Assembly (NCBI GenBank): GCA_019113265.1
Contig: DXHT01000043.1
Location: forward strand, 1-32,102
DNA length: 32,102 nt
Direction: 5' to 3'
Source of the DNA: Bacillota bacterium
Lineage (GTDB): Bacteria; Bacillota; Clostridia; Christensenellales; Pumilibacteraceae
How positions within the stretch are numbered: the stretch's first letter is position 1; the number at the start of each line of letters is the position of its first letter. Of this stretch, positions 1-8,478 are shown in pieces. The position numbers were made by a program, and so were the translations under genes. The notes under the pieces were generated by a model that was not told the DNA's origin, ran no database searches, and saw only the letters and a program-made list of their open reading frames with translations.

Positions 1-2
1 AC

Positions 3-755
3 GGAACGGGCGGACAGGTGTACGAAAGGCTGGAATACGACGCGCCCACCGACGAAGAGATAAAATCGGCGGCGGAGTCCGATCTTTCGAGCTGGAAGCA
101 CGACAGCCTGACGAGCATAGAAGACGACGCCGCTCGCCGCATGCAGGACGCGGAAACTGCGCGTAAGGACAACGAGCGCGCTCTTTACGAAGCTGAATCG
201 GAAATAGGCGCGGAGTACGACGACGCGGTGCGCTCGTTCGGTAGCGACATGATAAAGCGCGGTCTCGCCCGTTCGAGCGTGGCTGCCGCGGGATCGGCGG
301 AGCTGGAAGAGAGCAGAGCGGCGGCGATAAGCGACGCGCGCGGCGCGGCGGCGGAGGAAGAAGCCCGCATAGACGAAGAGATAAAGGCTCTCGAAGCGGA
401 CAGGGAACGCGCGTTGCAGTCGTTCGACATCGAGTACGCCGTAAAGCTCACCGAGAAGATAGCCGAAAGAACGGAAGAACGCGAAAAGCGTCAGCAGGAG
501 GTCACGGAGTACAACAACAAACTGACCGAGCTGGAGCGCAAGGAACTTGCCGATTCCGGAAGCGGAGGCTCTTCCGTAAAAGTGCCCGATTCGCGCGTTT
601 CGGCATACAACCTCGAAAAGTACGAAACGGTGCGAAAGTACCTTTCGGGATTGGACGCGGACGAGGCGCGCGTCAGAGTGCGTAACGACCCCGTCGTCAG
701 AGACGCGCTCACCGACTACTATTACTATAAACTTTACGCCGAGTTCGGCAAGTGA
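3..755 (+). CDS. Coiled-coil protein of unknown function, 5' end outside window
   Basis: I do not recognise this protein. The frame is open to the window edge, and the GTG at 18 has no convincing ribosome-binding site, so the true start probably lies upstream. The visible part is about 250 residues, strongly acidic and basic, with long heptad-like stretches rich in Glu, Ala and Arg (roughly residues 50-180) that predict an extended coiled coil. A short Gly/Ser linker near residue 187 leads to a compact C-terminal segment ending in a Tyr-rich run (DYYYYKLYAEFGK). The stop lies 7 bases before the next gene, a holin-like membrane protein, so the two are probably co-transcribed. Long coiled-coil proteins next to holin-like proteins are common in phage structural or lysis regions, but no capsid, tail or portal gene is visible here, so phage origin is only a suggestion. 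Confidence 0.6.
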   Translation, partial: GTGGQVYERLEYDAPTDEEIKSAAESDLSSWKHDSLTSIEDDAARRMQDAETARKDNERALYEAESEIGAEYDDAVRSFGSDMIKRGLARSSVAAAGSAELEESRAAAISDARGAAAEEEARIDEEIKALEADRERALQSFDIEYAVKLTEKIAERTEEREKRQQEVTEYNNKLTELERKELADSGSGGSSVKVPDSRVSAYNLEKYETVRKYLSGLDADEARVRVRNDPVVRDALTDYYYYKLYAEFGK

Positions 756-762
756 GGTGGAC

Positions 763-1227
763 ATGAAAATAACCAAAAGGGCGATAATGGCGATGGCGTC
801 TTTCGTTCTGCTGCTCTTGCAGGCGTTCGGGCTTAAAATAGACGTTCCCGTGGTGAACGAGGTCATAAGCGCGCTTGCGGGAGTGCTGGTCATTCTGGGC
901 ATAATCTCGGACGGCAGCACCTCATCCGGAAAGGACACCGGCGGAAGCGGCGAGGACGAGACTTCTACCGGAATGACGGGCGGAAGAGGCGAGGACGAGA
1001 CTCCTACCGGAATGACGGGCGGAAGCGGCGCGGACGAGACCGCAAACGAAAATACCGACGACGGCGCCGACGAAACCTCGGCCGAACCTGCGGGCGGAAG
1101 CGGGAAAAGCCCCGAAGAACTGCCGCCGCTTTCGGACGCGGAAGGTGACGAAACGGATAAAAACGGCGCAATAAGCGGCGAAGAAGGCGAAAAGAGCGCG
1201 GAAAAAACGGACAACGGATTAAATTAA
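763..1227 (+). CDS. Holin-like small membrane protein with repetitive acidic tail
   Basis: A 154-residue protein. ATG 763 is preferred over the GTG at 757 because GAGG (754-757) sits five bases ahead of it. Residues 1-55 hold a short basic N-terminus and two hydrophobic segments (about 8-25 and 36-52) ending in LVILGIISDG. This resembles the N-terminal pattern of phi-LC3-type phage holins, which oligomerise in the cytoplasmic membrane. The rest is a hydrophilic, low-complexity tail of Gly, Ser, Thr, Glu and Asp, including three tandem 13-residue units of the type GGSGEDETSTGMT. Such a tail is not typical of working holins, so the protein may be a domesticated or decayed phage gene, or an unrelated small membrane protein. 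It follows the coiled-coil gene closely and is followed directly by the ilvC promoter, with no terminator visible between. Confidence 0.6.
   Translation: MKITKRAIMAMASFVLLLLQAFGLKIDVPVVNEVISALAGVLVILGIISDGSTSSGKDTGGSGEDETSTGMTGGRGEDETPTGMTGGSGADETANENTDDGADETSAEPAGGSGKSPEELPPLSDAEGDETDKNGAISGEEGEKSAEKTDNGLN
940..1056 (+). repeat. Three tandem 39-nt coding repeats
   Basis: Units at 940-978, 979-1017 and 1018-1056 inside the holin-like gene. The first two are nearly identical and the third is diverged in its second half. The 39-nt length keeps the reading frame and encodes 13-residue Gly/Glu/Asp/Thr units. Confidence 0.8.
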
Positions 1228-1228
1228 G

Positions 1229-1258
1229 TTGACAACGGGGAGCGAATGCGCGTATAAT
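1229..1258 (+). promoter_or_regulatory. Sigma-A type promoter of ilvC
   Basis: A perfect TTGACA (1229-1234) and a perfect TATAAT (1253-1258) are separated by 18 nt. The predicted start is near 1265, giving a leader of about 48 nt, too short for a T-box or leucine-type attenuator. Confidence 0.85.
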
Positions 1259-1261
1259 TGA

Positions 1262-2329
<1,068 letters not shown>

Positions 2330-2355
2330 TAAAAAGTTGCGGATAAGTCCGTTTG

Positions 2356-2393
2356 CCCGCCGCGTCGCTTGCAGCGACGCGGCGGGTTTTTGT
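2356..2393 (+). terminator. Rho-independent terminator after ilvC
   Basis: A perfect 14-bp stem (CCCGCCGCGTCGCT with its complement) around a TGC loop, followed by TTTTTGT. Confidence 0.95.
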
Positions 2394-2464
2394 CGCAAAA
2401 GCGAGCAGAAACGACGAAAAGCCTCTTTTTACGGTGCGAAAAACCGCGTGAGGCGGTAAAACGC

Positions 2465-2493
2465 TTGAAAAAACCGCGCGGTTATATTATACT
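2465..2493 (+). promoter_or_regulatory. Promoter of the 2539-4136 operon
   Basis: TTGAAA (2465-2470), a 17-nt spacer and TATACT (2488-2493). The leader is about 40 nt and carries a GGGAGAGG ribosome-binding site just before the ATG at 2539. Confidence 0.7.
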
Positions 2494-2538
2494 GTTCATA
2501 ACGATAACAGTGCCGTTAAAGCGGCGACGGGAGAGGTT

Positions 2539-3312
2539 ATGACGGATTTCGACGATTACGTCGACGGGAGCGACGAGGCGGTATACGAGTTCTGCGACGC
2601 GTGCCGCGCTCTTCCCGACGTAAAATTCATAATTGCGGAGCGCAAGATAAGCGAGTTGCTCATCATGATAGCGACGTCTGACAAGTTGCAGGCGATAGTC
2701 GCAAGCGCATGCTCGGGGTTCGATTTCGCGGACGCATTCGCAAAGTCACGCGTCAAAGCGGGAAAGAGATATTCTCTCATTCCGCCGTCGCGCCCGCGTG
2801 AGATGATAGCGTTCGCGGTCAATCTGCTTTACGAGTTCGACACGCGCGCCGTCTCGTTGCAGGACTTTCTCGGCGAATATTACTATTCGGGCAACGGGAT
2901 CAGTTTCGCGTTCGCCACGTTCGCGCGGCACATAGTCGTACCGCTTGCCGATTGCGTGGCGGGCGAGCTAAGGGCGTTCAGCGCGAGCGCGCGAGAGGAG
3001 TTGCCCGCCGCGGAAGAGACGGTCACCGAGACCGAACCCGTTATTCCCGACGAGGCCGTCGGCGACATAGTGGAGCGAATAGCGGACATGTGCGACATAG
3101 CGGAAAAGACGGGCGCTGGCAGCCGCGAGCTGGACGAGCTTTACGCCGTGTGCGGCGGGCTGGAAGAGTGCGTCAACAAGCGCGACACCCGCATGATGCG
3201 TACGCTTCTCGTCGGACTGCGGGGCGTGGTGAGCGCGTCTCCGCTCCTGCGCGGTGCTCTCGCCGAAAAAACGGATGAGCTGGATGAAACTTTCGGACAT
3301 TTCGGAGTGTGA
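2539..3312 (+). CDS. Hypothetical helical protein in operon with amino-acid kinase
   Basis: A 257-residue protein that I do not recognise. It has no signal peptide or clear membrane segment and looks cytoplasmic. The sequence is largely helical and acidic. A central tract rich in Glu, Thr and Val (about residues 155-170, EETVTETEPVIPDEAV) separates an N-terminal domain containing a conspicuous EYYYSGNG motif from a C-terminal helical domain. A good ribosome-binding site, GGGAGAGG, precedes ATG 2539. The stop at 3310-3312 lies immediately before the kinase gene, and a GTG start for the kinase would overlap it, so the two proteins are probably translationally coupled and may act together. There is no direct evidence for what the protein does. 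Confidence 0.85.
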   Translation: MTDFDDYVDGSDEAVYEFCDACRALPDVKFIIAERKISELLIMIATSDKLQAIVASACSGFDFADAFAKSRVKAGKRYSLIPPSRPREMIAFAVNLLYEFDTRAVSLQDFLGEYYYSGNGISFAFATFARHIVVPLADCVAGELRAFSASAREELPAAEETVTETEPVIPDEAVGDIVERIADMCDIAEKTGAGSRELDELYAVCGGLEECVNKRDTRMMRTLLVGLRGVVSASPLLRGALAEKTDELDETFGHFGV

Positions 3313-3317
3313 AGGGG

Positions 3318-4136
3318 ATGATAGAACTCGTAGGAAAAATAGGCTCGATGGCGCTCGTGGACGCAAAGCACGGCGACATAGACTATAACAAATTCGCAAT
3401 GATAGGTCACTGGCTGTCGCCCGGAACCGTGTGGGTGACGAGCGGCGCGGTGGAGATAGGCAGACTGGACTATATGCGCCGCAGCGGCGGTCAGCTCACG
3501 GGCAGCGACGAGGACGTAAAGGCGGACTACTCCGCGCAGGGTCAGGCGATACTCATGGAGACGTACAGGAGATTCGTCGATCCGCGTTACTCCGTCCGTC
3601 AGGTGCTCGTCGAGCACGCGCATTTCAACAACGACGTTTCGCGCGCGCACATACTCTCCCTGCTCGTTAGGGCGAGCGAGCAGAACGCAGTGCCCATAGT
3701 AAACTATAACGACGCGGTCGCCGTCGAGGAGCTGCGCAAGACGGAGCTTTCCAACCTCGCGCGCGAGGGGAAAGTGCCCGTCGAGCTGGTGGACAACGAC
3801 GAGACCGCCGCGCAGATAGCTTGTCTTACGGGCGCGAAACGACTGCTCATACTATCCACTCTGGACGGCGTGTATGCGGATATAAAGGATCCCGGATCGC
3901 TCATCCGCGAGATACGCGGCACGAAAGAGGAAGTGCTCGGAAAGATAGACGAGTACAAGAGCCGCTGTGTGGGCGCGAGCCGCAAGGGCGCGGGCGGAGC
4001 CGCCGCAAAACTGGAATACATAAAACCCTGCGTACGCGCGGGCATAGACGTCATTATCGGGTCTGCTTCCCACGACGTGCGCAACGTCCTTTCGGGCGCG
4101 GTGCCGAGAACGCACATCTCCGTCACGAACGGATGA
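3318..4136 (+). CDS. Amino-acid kinase family protein, glutamate 5-kinase-like, no PUA domain
   Basis: A 272-residue member of the amino-acid kinase fold, closest by eye to glutamate 5-kinase (ProB), which phosphorylates the gamma-carboxyl of glutamate for proline synthesis. The N-terminal KIGSMAL stands for the KxGSS phosphate loop. VTSGAVEIGR matches the SSGAVAxGR motif, PIVNYNDAVAVEE matches PIxNENDxV, DNDETAAQIACLTGAKRLL matches the DND segment, and GGAAAKLEYIKPCVRAGIDVIIG matches the C-terminal GGMxTKxxAAxxAxxxGxxxxI. The RNA-binding PUA domain of many ProB proteins is absent, and no proA is nearby, so a different carboxylate substrate is possible. ATG 3318 has GGAG ten bases upstream; the alternative GTG 3309 would overlap the upstream stop by four bases. 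It is the second gene of a two-gene operon closed by a terminator. Confidence 0.78.
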   Translation: MIELVGKIGSMALVDAKHGDIDYNKFAMIGHWLSPGTVWVTSGAVEIGRLDYMRRSGGQLTGSDEDVKADYSAQGQAILMETYRRFVDPRYSVRQVLVEHAHFNNDVSRAHILSLLVRASEQNAVPIVNYNDAVAVEELRKTELSNLAREGKVPVELVDNDETAAQIACLTGAKRLLILSTLDGVYADIKDPGSLIREIRGTKEEVLGKIDEYKSRCVGASRKGAGGAAAKLEYIKPCVRAGIDVIIGSASHDVRNVLSGAVPRTHISVTNG

Positions 4137-4193
4137 CGCCCGCCCGTCTGCGGTAACTTTGTACGGCAGTCGGTTGAAACGAGAGTAACGGAT

Positions 4194-4248
4194 AAGCCGC
4201 CTTCCCATGGCACTATCGCCGAAGGAAAGGGCGGCTTTTTATTTTTTG
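4194..4248 (+). terminator. Terminator of the 2539-4136 operon
   Basis: AAGCCGCC (4194-4201) pairs with GGCGGCTT (4230-4237). A further TTCC/GGAA pairing lies inside across a small bulge. A long T-rich run follows (TTTTTATTTTTT). Confidence 0.85.
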
Positions 4249-4267
4249 CGCGCTCGGCTCGATTTTG

Positions 4268-4421
4268 CGTTTTTAACGTCCGCGCCGCATTTAGTAACGC
4301 CCCTACATGCGCTTCGTTGTTTCCGAAAGCGCGTTTAGTAACGCCCCTACATGCGTTTCGTTGTTTCCGAAAACGCGTTTCATAACGCCCGAAAGCGCGT
4401 TTTATAACGCCCGAAAGCGCG
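4268..4421. repeat. Nested 44-nt and 22-nt tandem repeats
   Basis: The 380-nt gap between the kinase terminator and the esterase gene holds two 44-nt units (4290-4333 and 4334-4377, almost identical) followed by two 22-nt units (4378-4399 and 4400-4421). A decayed 22-nt unit may precede them at 4268-4289. Each 44-nt unit equals a 22-nt unit (about 13 + 9 nt) split by a 22-nt insert that contains TACATGCG and CGTTGTTTCC. No credible gene is present; ORF 4307-4498 only translates the repeat. Confidence 0.85.
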
Positions 4422-4467
4422 TTTTTATCAGTTTACGCTGTAAAAAGGGCATTTTGCGTCATTGCTA

Positions 4468-4496
4468 TGGACAAACGGGCGCGTGTATGGTAACAT
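4468..4496 (+). promoter_or_regulatory. Probable promoter of the esterase gene
   Basis: TGGACA (4468-4473), a 17-nt spacer and TAACAT (4491-4496). The same GGTAACATAA -10 context recurs at the rpmG promoter (21414-21423), which supports it. Confidence 0.5.
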
Positions 4497-4516
4497 AACG
4501 GGGAAAGGAGATGGCG

Positions 4517-5491
4517 ATGGCTAAATTAAAACGCATACTTGCTATACTGCTTATAATCATAGCGTTTCCCGTGGCGCTGTTTTTTGCCGCGTGTTCCAAA
4601 GGAAGCGAGCCGCCTCCCGACGGCGGCAACGTACTTCCCGACGAACAGAAGGGAGACGAAGAACCCGAACTTCTCGAAGGTTACGACATAAGCGGCGTAA
4701 GGCTGAGCGCGGAGGCGGGCAAGGCGGACATAGATTACGGCAACGTATCTTTCAAAGCCATGCAGTACACCGACGGCGACTTTTCCATGAAGTACCGCGT
4801 ACACGTCCCCGAAGTGACGGAGAACGCGCCCGTGGTCATGTTCTTCCACGGAGCGGGCGAGCGCGGCAGTGACAACAGCGCGCAGATAACGACGTACAAC
4901 GGGATAAAGACCGCGATAGAAAACAGCGATCGGCTCGAAGACGCGTTCATAATCGCGCCTCAGTGCCCCGGAACGGCGGGCAATTCCTCGCCCTCCGTCG
5001 GAATGAAGTGGGTGAACGTGGGTTCGTGGAGCGATTGCCAGTACTCGACGACGGAGATAGCGGAGTCCGAGCCTCTCGAAGCGGCTCTGAAACTGCTCAA
5101 AACGTACGACGGACTTTACGACATAGACAACGACTGCATATACGCGACCGGGCTTTCCATGGGCGGCTATGCGACGTGGGACATCGCGGTGCGCCATCCC
5201 GAACTGCTTGCGGCGGCGGCTCCCATATGCGGCGGTTGCGACACGAGCAAGTGGGAGGAACTCACCGATACCGCGATATACGCGTTCCACGGACTCAGCG
5301 ACACCATCGTTCCGCCGACGGGTACGCAGGCAATGGACTCGCATCTCTACTCTTACGGCAACATGGAATTCGTCGGATACGAGGGAGCGGGTCACGACAT
5401 ATGGAACGACGCGCTTTCGTCCGAAGGGCTGGACGGCAGGGATCTGTTCGACGACTGCCTGTTTGCGCACTCGCGCGATGAAAAAAATTGA
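4517..5491 (+). CDS. Lipoprotein alpha/beta-hydrolase (esterase family)
   Basis: A 324-residue secreted lipoprotein with an alpha/beta-hydrolase fold, probably a carboxylic-ester hydrolase acting outside the membrane. A basic start and hydrophobic stretch end in the lipobox LFFAAC (lipid-bearing Cys26), followed by an acidic Pro/Gly-rich linker. The hydrolase part shows the oxyanion segment MFFHGAGERG, the nucleophile elbow GLSMGGYATW (Ser214), Asp in HGLSDTIVPP (Asp262) and His in GAGHDIW (His293), so the triad is complete. The layout resembles the dienelactone-hydrolase and CE1-like esterases found in polysaccharide-degrading bacteria; the substrate cannot be told from sequence. ATG 4517 is preferred to ATG 4511, because AAAGGAG ends directly at 4510 and is correctly spaced only for 4517. 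The gene is monocistronic, with its own promoter and terminator. Confidence 0.88.
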   Translation: MAKLKRILAILLIIIAFPVALFFAACSKGSEPPPDGGNVLPDEQKGDEEPELLEGYDISGVRLSAEAGKADIDYGNVSFKAMQYTDGDFSMKYRVHVPEVTENAPVVMFFHGAGERGSDNSAQITTYNGIKTAIENSDRLEDAFIIAPQCPGTAGNSSPSVGMKWVNVGSWSDCQYSTTEIAESEPLEAALKLLKTYDGLYDIDNDCIYATGLSMGGYATWDIAVRHPELLAAAAPICGGCDTSKWEELTDTAIYAFHGLSDTIVPPTGTQAMDSHLYSYGNMEFVGYEGAGHDIWNDALSSEGLDGRDLFDDCLFAHSRDEKN

Positions 5492-5512
5492 ATATCCGGA
5501 TACGGACGTTTC

Positions 5513-5547
5513 CGCTCCGCGCATGTTATCCGCGCGGGGCGTTTTTT
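5513..5547 (+). terminator. Terminator after the esterase gene
   Basis: CGCTCCGCGC pairs with GCGCGGGGCG (one G-U pair), followed by TTTTTT. The rest of the gap to 5781 shows no gene or recognisable RNA. Confidence 0.85.
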
Positions 5548-5781
5548 ATCGGGGCGCAGACCGGGCTTCCGAGAAATGCGCGGGTATTCGTTTTTTACGT
5601 ACCGCATAGGATGACGAGATGCGTGCGGAGACGCTGCCGCGCGCTGTCCGATAGCGGTCCGCCGGTCGAAAAAAGACGTAAAGGTCCTGCTTCATGGAGG
5701 AAATTTATTTCGTTTTGTTTGCCGCAGAATAAAAAATCGCGTCAATGTCGCGCTAAATATGAGAAAATATGTGCAAAAAGA

Positions 5782-5810
5782 TTGTAATTGCATGAAAAGT
5801 ATGTTAAAAT
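5782..5810 (+). promoter_or_regulatory. Promoter of the amino-acid ABC importer operon
   Basis: TTGTAA (5782-5787), a 17-nt spacer and TAAAAT (5805-5810). A second TATAAT at 5834-5839, preceded by six G and lacking a good -35, may be an alternative start. The leader of about 95 nt contains a small GC-rich hairpin around 5861-5885 (GCGCGGG with CCCCGCGC) upstream of the AAGGAG site. Confidence 0.65.
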
Positions 5811-5910
5811 AGCGTTATCGTAAACGTGGGGGGTATAATCTCCGTACACGATTGCGGACGGCGCGGGAGACAGGTGCCCCGCGCGCGATCTTTACCTAAG
5901 GAGATGAAAA

Positions 5911-6735
5911 ATGAAGAAATTTTTAGCTGTTCTTCTTTCGGCTTGCGTGCTTGCCGGCTCGGCAATAGCGTTCTCCGCCTGCGGCGACGGCAGAGAAACG
6001 CTCACGGTATACACGAACGCGGCGTTCGCTCCGTGGGAATATCTCAACGAGTACGGCGAGGTAGCCGGCGTTGACGTCGATATTGCGTATGAACTCGGAG
6101 ATATCCTCGGATACAAAGTGGAAGTGCGCGACGTGTCTTTCGGTTCGATATTCACCAACGTGCAGAACGACGAAATGGCTATCGGCGCGGCGGGCATAAC
6201 GATCACGGACGAAAGACTCGAGTCGGGCATATTCTCGATAGAGTACGCGACGAGCACGCAGTACGCGATAATCCCCGAGTCCATGAACACGGACGCCAAC
6301 AAGACGGACGGCAAGCTCAATATGTCCGCTCTCGAAGGCAAGAAGATAGGCACGCAGGAGTCTACCACGGGCAATATCCTGATAACCGACGCCATCAACG
6401 GTACGGAAGACGAGGAAACGGGCGAGCACGTTAAGGGCGACCTCGAAGGCTCGGGAGCGAGCGTGGTCGCATATAAGAACGGCATACTCGCGGGCGAAAA
6501 CCTCGGCGGACAGATAGACGTTCTCGTTATCGACGAGCTTCCCGCCAAGTCGATAGGCGAAGGCAAAACCGGTTACGTCGTAGTCGAGCTCAACGCGGAG
6601 CCGGAGTCTTACGGCATATACATGAACAAGAACGCCACCACGCTTAAAAAGAAGATCGACGCGGCGCTTCAGGTCATGATAGACAAAGGCGTTATTGACT
6701 ATCTGATACTTAAACACAGCGGAGCGATAGTCTGA
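5911..6735 (+). CDS. Amino-acid ABC transporter substrate-binding lipoprotein
   Basis: A 274-residue extracellular solute-binding protein of family 3, which captures polar amino acids (or cystine or glutamine type ligands) for the permease encoded next. A Lys-rich start and hydrophobic core end in the lipobox FSAC at about residue 24. The mature part opens with LTVYTNAAFAPWEYLNEYGEVAGVDVDIAYELG, the typical entry strand and helix of the family. GAAGITITDERLESGIFSIEYA and KKIGTQESTTGNI match the ligand-binding and hinge segments. LKKKIDAALQVMIDKGVIDYLILKH matches the usual C-terminal helix. Start ATG 5911 has AAGGAG at 5898-5903. First gene of a three-gene importer operon; a terminator-like hairpin after it should make it more abundant than the membrane components. 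The exact ligand is not resolvable. Confidence 0.93.
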   Translation: MKKFLAVLLSACVLAGSAIAFSACGDGRETLTVYTNAAFAPWEYLNEYGEVAGVDVDIAYELGDILGYKVEVRDVSFGSIFTNVQNDEMAIGAAGITITDERLESGIFSIEYATSTQYAIIPESMNTDANKTDGKLNMSALEGKKIGTQESTTGNILITDAINGTEDEETGEHVKGDLEGSGASVVAYKNGILAGENLGGQIDVLVIDELPAKSIGEGKTGYVVVELNAEPESYGIYMNKNATTLKKKIDAALQVMIDKGVIDYLILKHSGAIV

Positions 6736-6753
6736 TAATCTTTTAGAGCAAAG

Positions 6754-6802
6754 AACGCAGACCGCATGAGCGCGTTACAGCCTCGTAAGGTCTGCGTTTT
6801 TT
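6754..6802 (+). terminator. Intercistronic terminator/attenuator between binding protein and permease
   Basis: AACGCAGACC (6754-6763) pairs perfectly with GGTCTGCGTT (6789-6798), followed by a T run to 6802. The loop is 25 nt. The hairpin ends only 20 nt before the permease ATG, with no new promoter between, so it likely acts as a partial terminator setting gene dosage. Confidence 0.75.
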
Positions 6803-6821
6803 GGAATCGGGAGGAGAAACA

Positions 6822-7538
6822 ATGGGAAATAACGGCGAAAGAAACGTGATCGAGCTGTTGTGGAGTTACCGCGGAATGTTCGGACACGCGCTTCTCGTAA
6901 CGCTTCTCATAGCGGTCGCTGCGATAGCGATCGGGCTTGTAGTAGGCGTTGTCTGCGCTTCCGTGCGCGTTGCGCCCAAGACGAATATCGTGATCCGCAT
7001 AATCGACAAGATCGTGCGGCTGTATATCACGATCATACGCGGAACGCCCACGCTGCTGCAACTGCTCATCATAGCGAACGTGGTGCTGCTGCCCATATAT
7101 AACGCGAGTACGAATATCCTCGTTCCCATGATAGCTTTCGGCGTGAACAGCGGCGCGTATATGGCGGAGATATTCCGAAGCGGGTTCAATTCTGTGGATC
7201 GCGGTCAGCTGGAAGCGGGGCGTTCGCTCGGGCTTAGCTGGCTTACGACGACGACTCGGATAATAATCCCGCAGGCGATCAAGACGATAATCCCCACCAT
7301 ATTCAACGAGATAATAATCCTCGTCAAGGAGACGTCCGTCGTCAGTTACATAGCGATATTCATGAGCGGAAAACAGGTGTACGATCTGCTCGGTTTGTCG
7401 GACAAGCTCGGACTCAGCACGGGCGAGTACCTCGCGTTCCTGATAACCGCCGCGCTTATATATCTCGTTATCGTCCTTATTCTCACGCTTGTGCAGAAGA
7501 TAATCGAAAGGAGGTTCAGCATAAGTGATCGACGTTAG
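6822..7538 (+). CDS. Amino-acid ABC transporter permease (HisM/GlnP type)
   Basis: A 238-residue inner-membrane permease of the polar amino-acid uptake family, which forms the channel in a homodimer with the neighbouring ATPase. Hydrophobic segments lie at about residues 22-50, 70-95, 105-120, 160-185 and 205-230. The EAA loop that docks on the ATPase is clear: [18 protein letters not shown] followed by [11 protein letters not shown]. The family signature [11 protein letters not shown] is also present. Start ATG 6822 is chosen because GGGAGGAG lies at 6809-6816; the ORF-track start at 6801 is a TTG inside the upstream hairpin region. The gene overlaps the start of the ATPase gene by 14 bases. 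Confidence 0.93.
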   Translation: MGNNGERNVIELLWSYRGMFGHALLVTLLIAVAAIAIGLVVGVVCASVRVAPKTNIVIRIIDKIVRLYITIIRGTPTLLQLLIIANVVLLPIYNASTNILVPMIAFGVNSGAYMAEIFRSGFNSVDRGQLEAGRSLGLSWLTTTTRIIIPQAIKTIIPTIFNEIIILVKETSVVSYIAIFMSGKQVYDLLGLSDKLGLSTGEYLAFLITAALIYLVIVLILTLVQKIIERRFSISDRR

Positions 7539-8454
7539 GAATTTATACAAGAATTTCGGCAAAGTCAAAGTGCTCAAAGCGGTGTCCGTAAAGATCGAAA
7601 AGGGCGAGAAAGTCGCTATCATCGGTCCGTCGGGCAGCGGCAAGAGCACTCTGCTGCGCTGCATGAACCTTCTCGAAGATCCGACTTACGGCGAGGTGTG
7701 GATAAACGGCAGGCTTATAACTCCCGTCGACCCGTATCTTCATCCGGATATAATCGTAAAGACGCGCACGTTCCGCCGCATATTCAGGTTGCGTTACGAC
7801 GCTGTCAGGTGCGGATACATGACGGAAAAGGAGCTGGAAAGAGAGGTCATAGCGGACATAAAGCGGCACGACTATCTGCGCCGCTTCGAGGGCGGGGAAT
7901 ACCGCAAGGCGATGCGCGCCCTTTCGCACAAGTTCGGCGAAAAGCCGGACAACGTGCGACGCGGTATAGGCATGGTTTTCCAGCATTTCAATCTTTTCAA
8001 TAACAAGACTGTATTGCAGAATCTCACGCTTGCGCCCGTGCTGCTCAAACTCAAAACGAAGCAGCAGGCGACGGAACAGGCAATGGCGTTGCTTCGCCGC
8101 ATAGGACTTGCGGATAAGGCGCACGTATATCCTTCCACGCTTTCGGGCGGGCAGAAACAGCGAATAGCCATTGTACGCGCGCTGTGCATGGACCCCGAAT
8201 ATATGCTGTTCGACGAGCCGACGAGCGCGCTCGACCCCGAAATGGTGGGCGAGGTACTGCAGCTTATGACGGAACTCGCAAAGGGCGGCATGACGATGGT
8301 CATCGTCACGCACGAAATGGGCTTTGCCCGCGAAGTGGCGACGCGCGTTCTGTTTATGGACGACGGCAGGATAGCCGAGGACGGCACGCCCGAACAGGTG
8401 TTCGGCGCTCCCAAAAACGCGCGGCTTAAAGACTTCCTTTCCAAGGTGCTTTAA
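7525..8454 (+). CDS. Amino-acid ABC transporter ATP-binding protein with ~75-residue insertion
   Basis: A 309-residue ATPase of the GlnQ/HisP family that powers the importer. Walker A is GPSGSGKST at residues 34-42, the Q-loop is in [10 protein letters not shown] (about 149-158), the signature is LSGGQKQR (206-213), Walker B is [13 protein letters not shown] (227-239) and the switch His is in VTHEMGF. The usual family length is about 240 residues. The difference is an insertion at about residues 67-143, between the first strands and the Q-loop, rich in Arg, Lys and Tyr ([30 protein letters not shown]). All catalytic motifs are intact. The GTG start at 7525 is supported by AAAGGAGG at 7507-7514 and by overlap with the permease gene. 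Last gene of the operon. Confidence 0.92.
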   Translation: MIDVRNLYKNFGKVKVLKAVSVKIEKGEKVAIIGPSGSGKSTLLRCMNLLEDPTYGEVWINGRLITPVDPYLHPDIIVKTRTFRRIFRLRYDAVRCGYMTEKELEREVIADIKRHDYLRRFEGGEYRKAMRALSHKFGEKPDNVRRGIGMVFQHFNLFNNKTVLQNLTLAPVLLKLKTKQQATEQAMALLRRIGLADKAHVYPSTLSGGQKQRIAIVRALCMDPEYMLFDEPTSALDPEMVGEVLQLMTELAKGGMTMVIVTHEMGFAREVATRVLFMDDGRIAEDGTPEQVFGAPKNARLKDFLSKVL

Positions 8455-8478
8455 GACGAGAAAACTATCAAAAGAAAA

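Noticed and set aside
1-1227. Prophage
   Set aside because: Only a coiled-coil protein and a holin-like protein are seen; no integrase, capsid, tail, lysin or attachment site in the window.
4268-4421. CRISPR array
   Set aside because: The repeats are directly tandem without unique spacers, and no cas genes are present.
4307-4498. 63-residue ORF over the tandem repeats
   Set aside because: It only translates the repeats, has no ribosome-binding site, and the 44- and 22-nt units do not keep the frame.
4526-5524. Minus-strand 332-residue ORF opposite the esterase
   Set aside because: Shadow ORF without motifs or SD; the plus-strand gene has a full catalytic triad and a lipobox.
5488-5787. 99-residue ORF after the esterase
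   Set aside because: Starts inside the esterase end and crosses its terminator; no SD and no recognisable protein features.
6699-7664. Minus-strand ORF opposite the ABC permease
   Set aside because: Shadow of the permease and part of the ATPase gene, without initiation signals.
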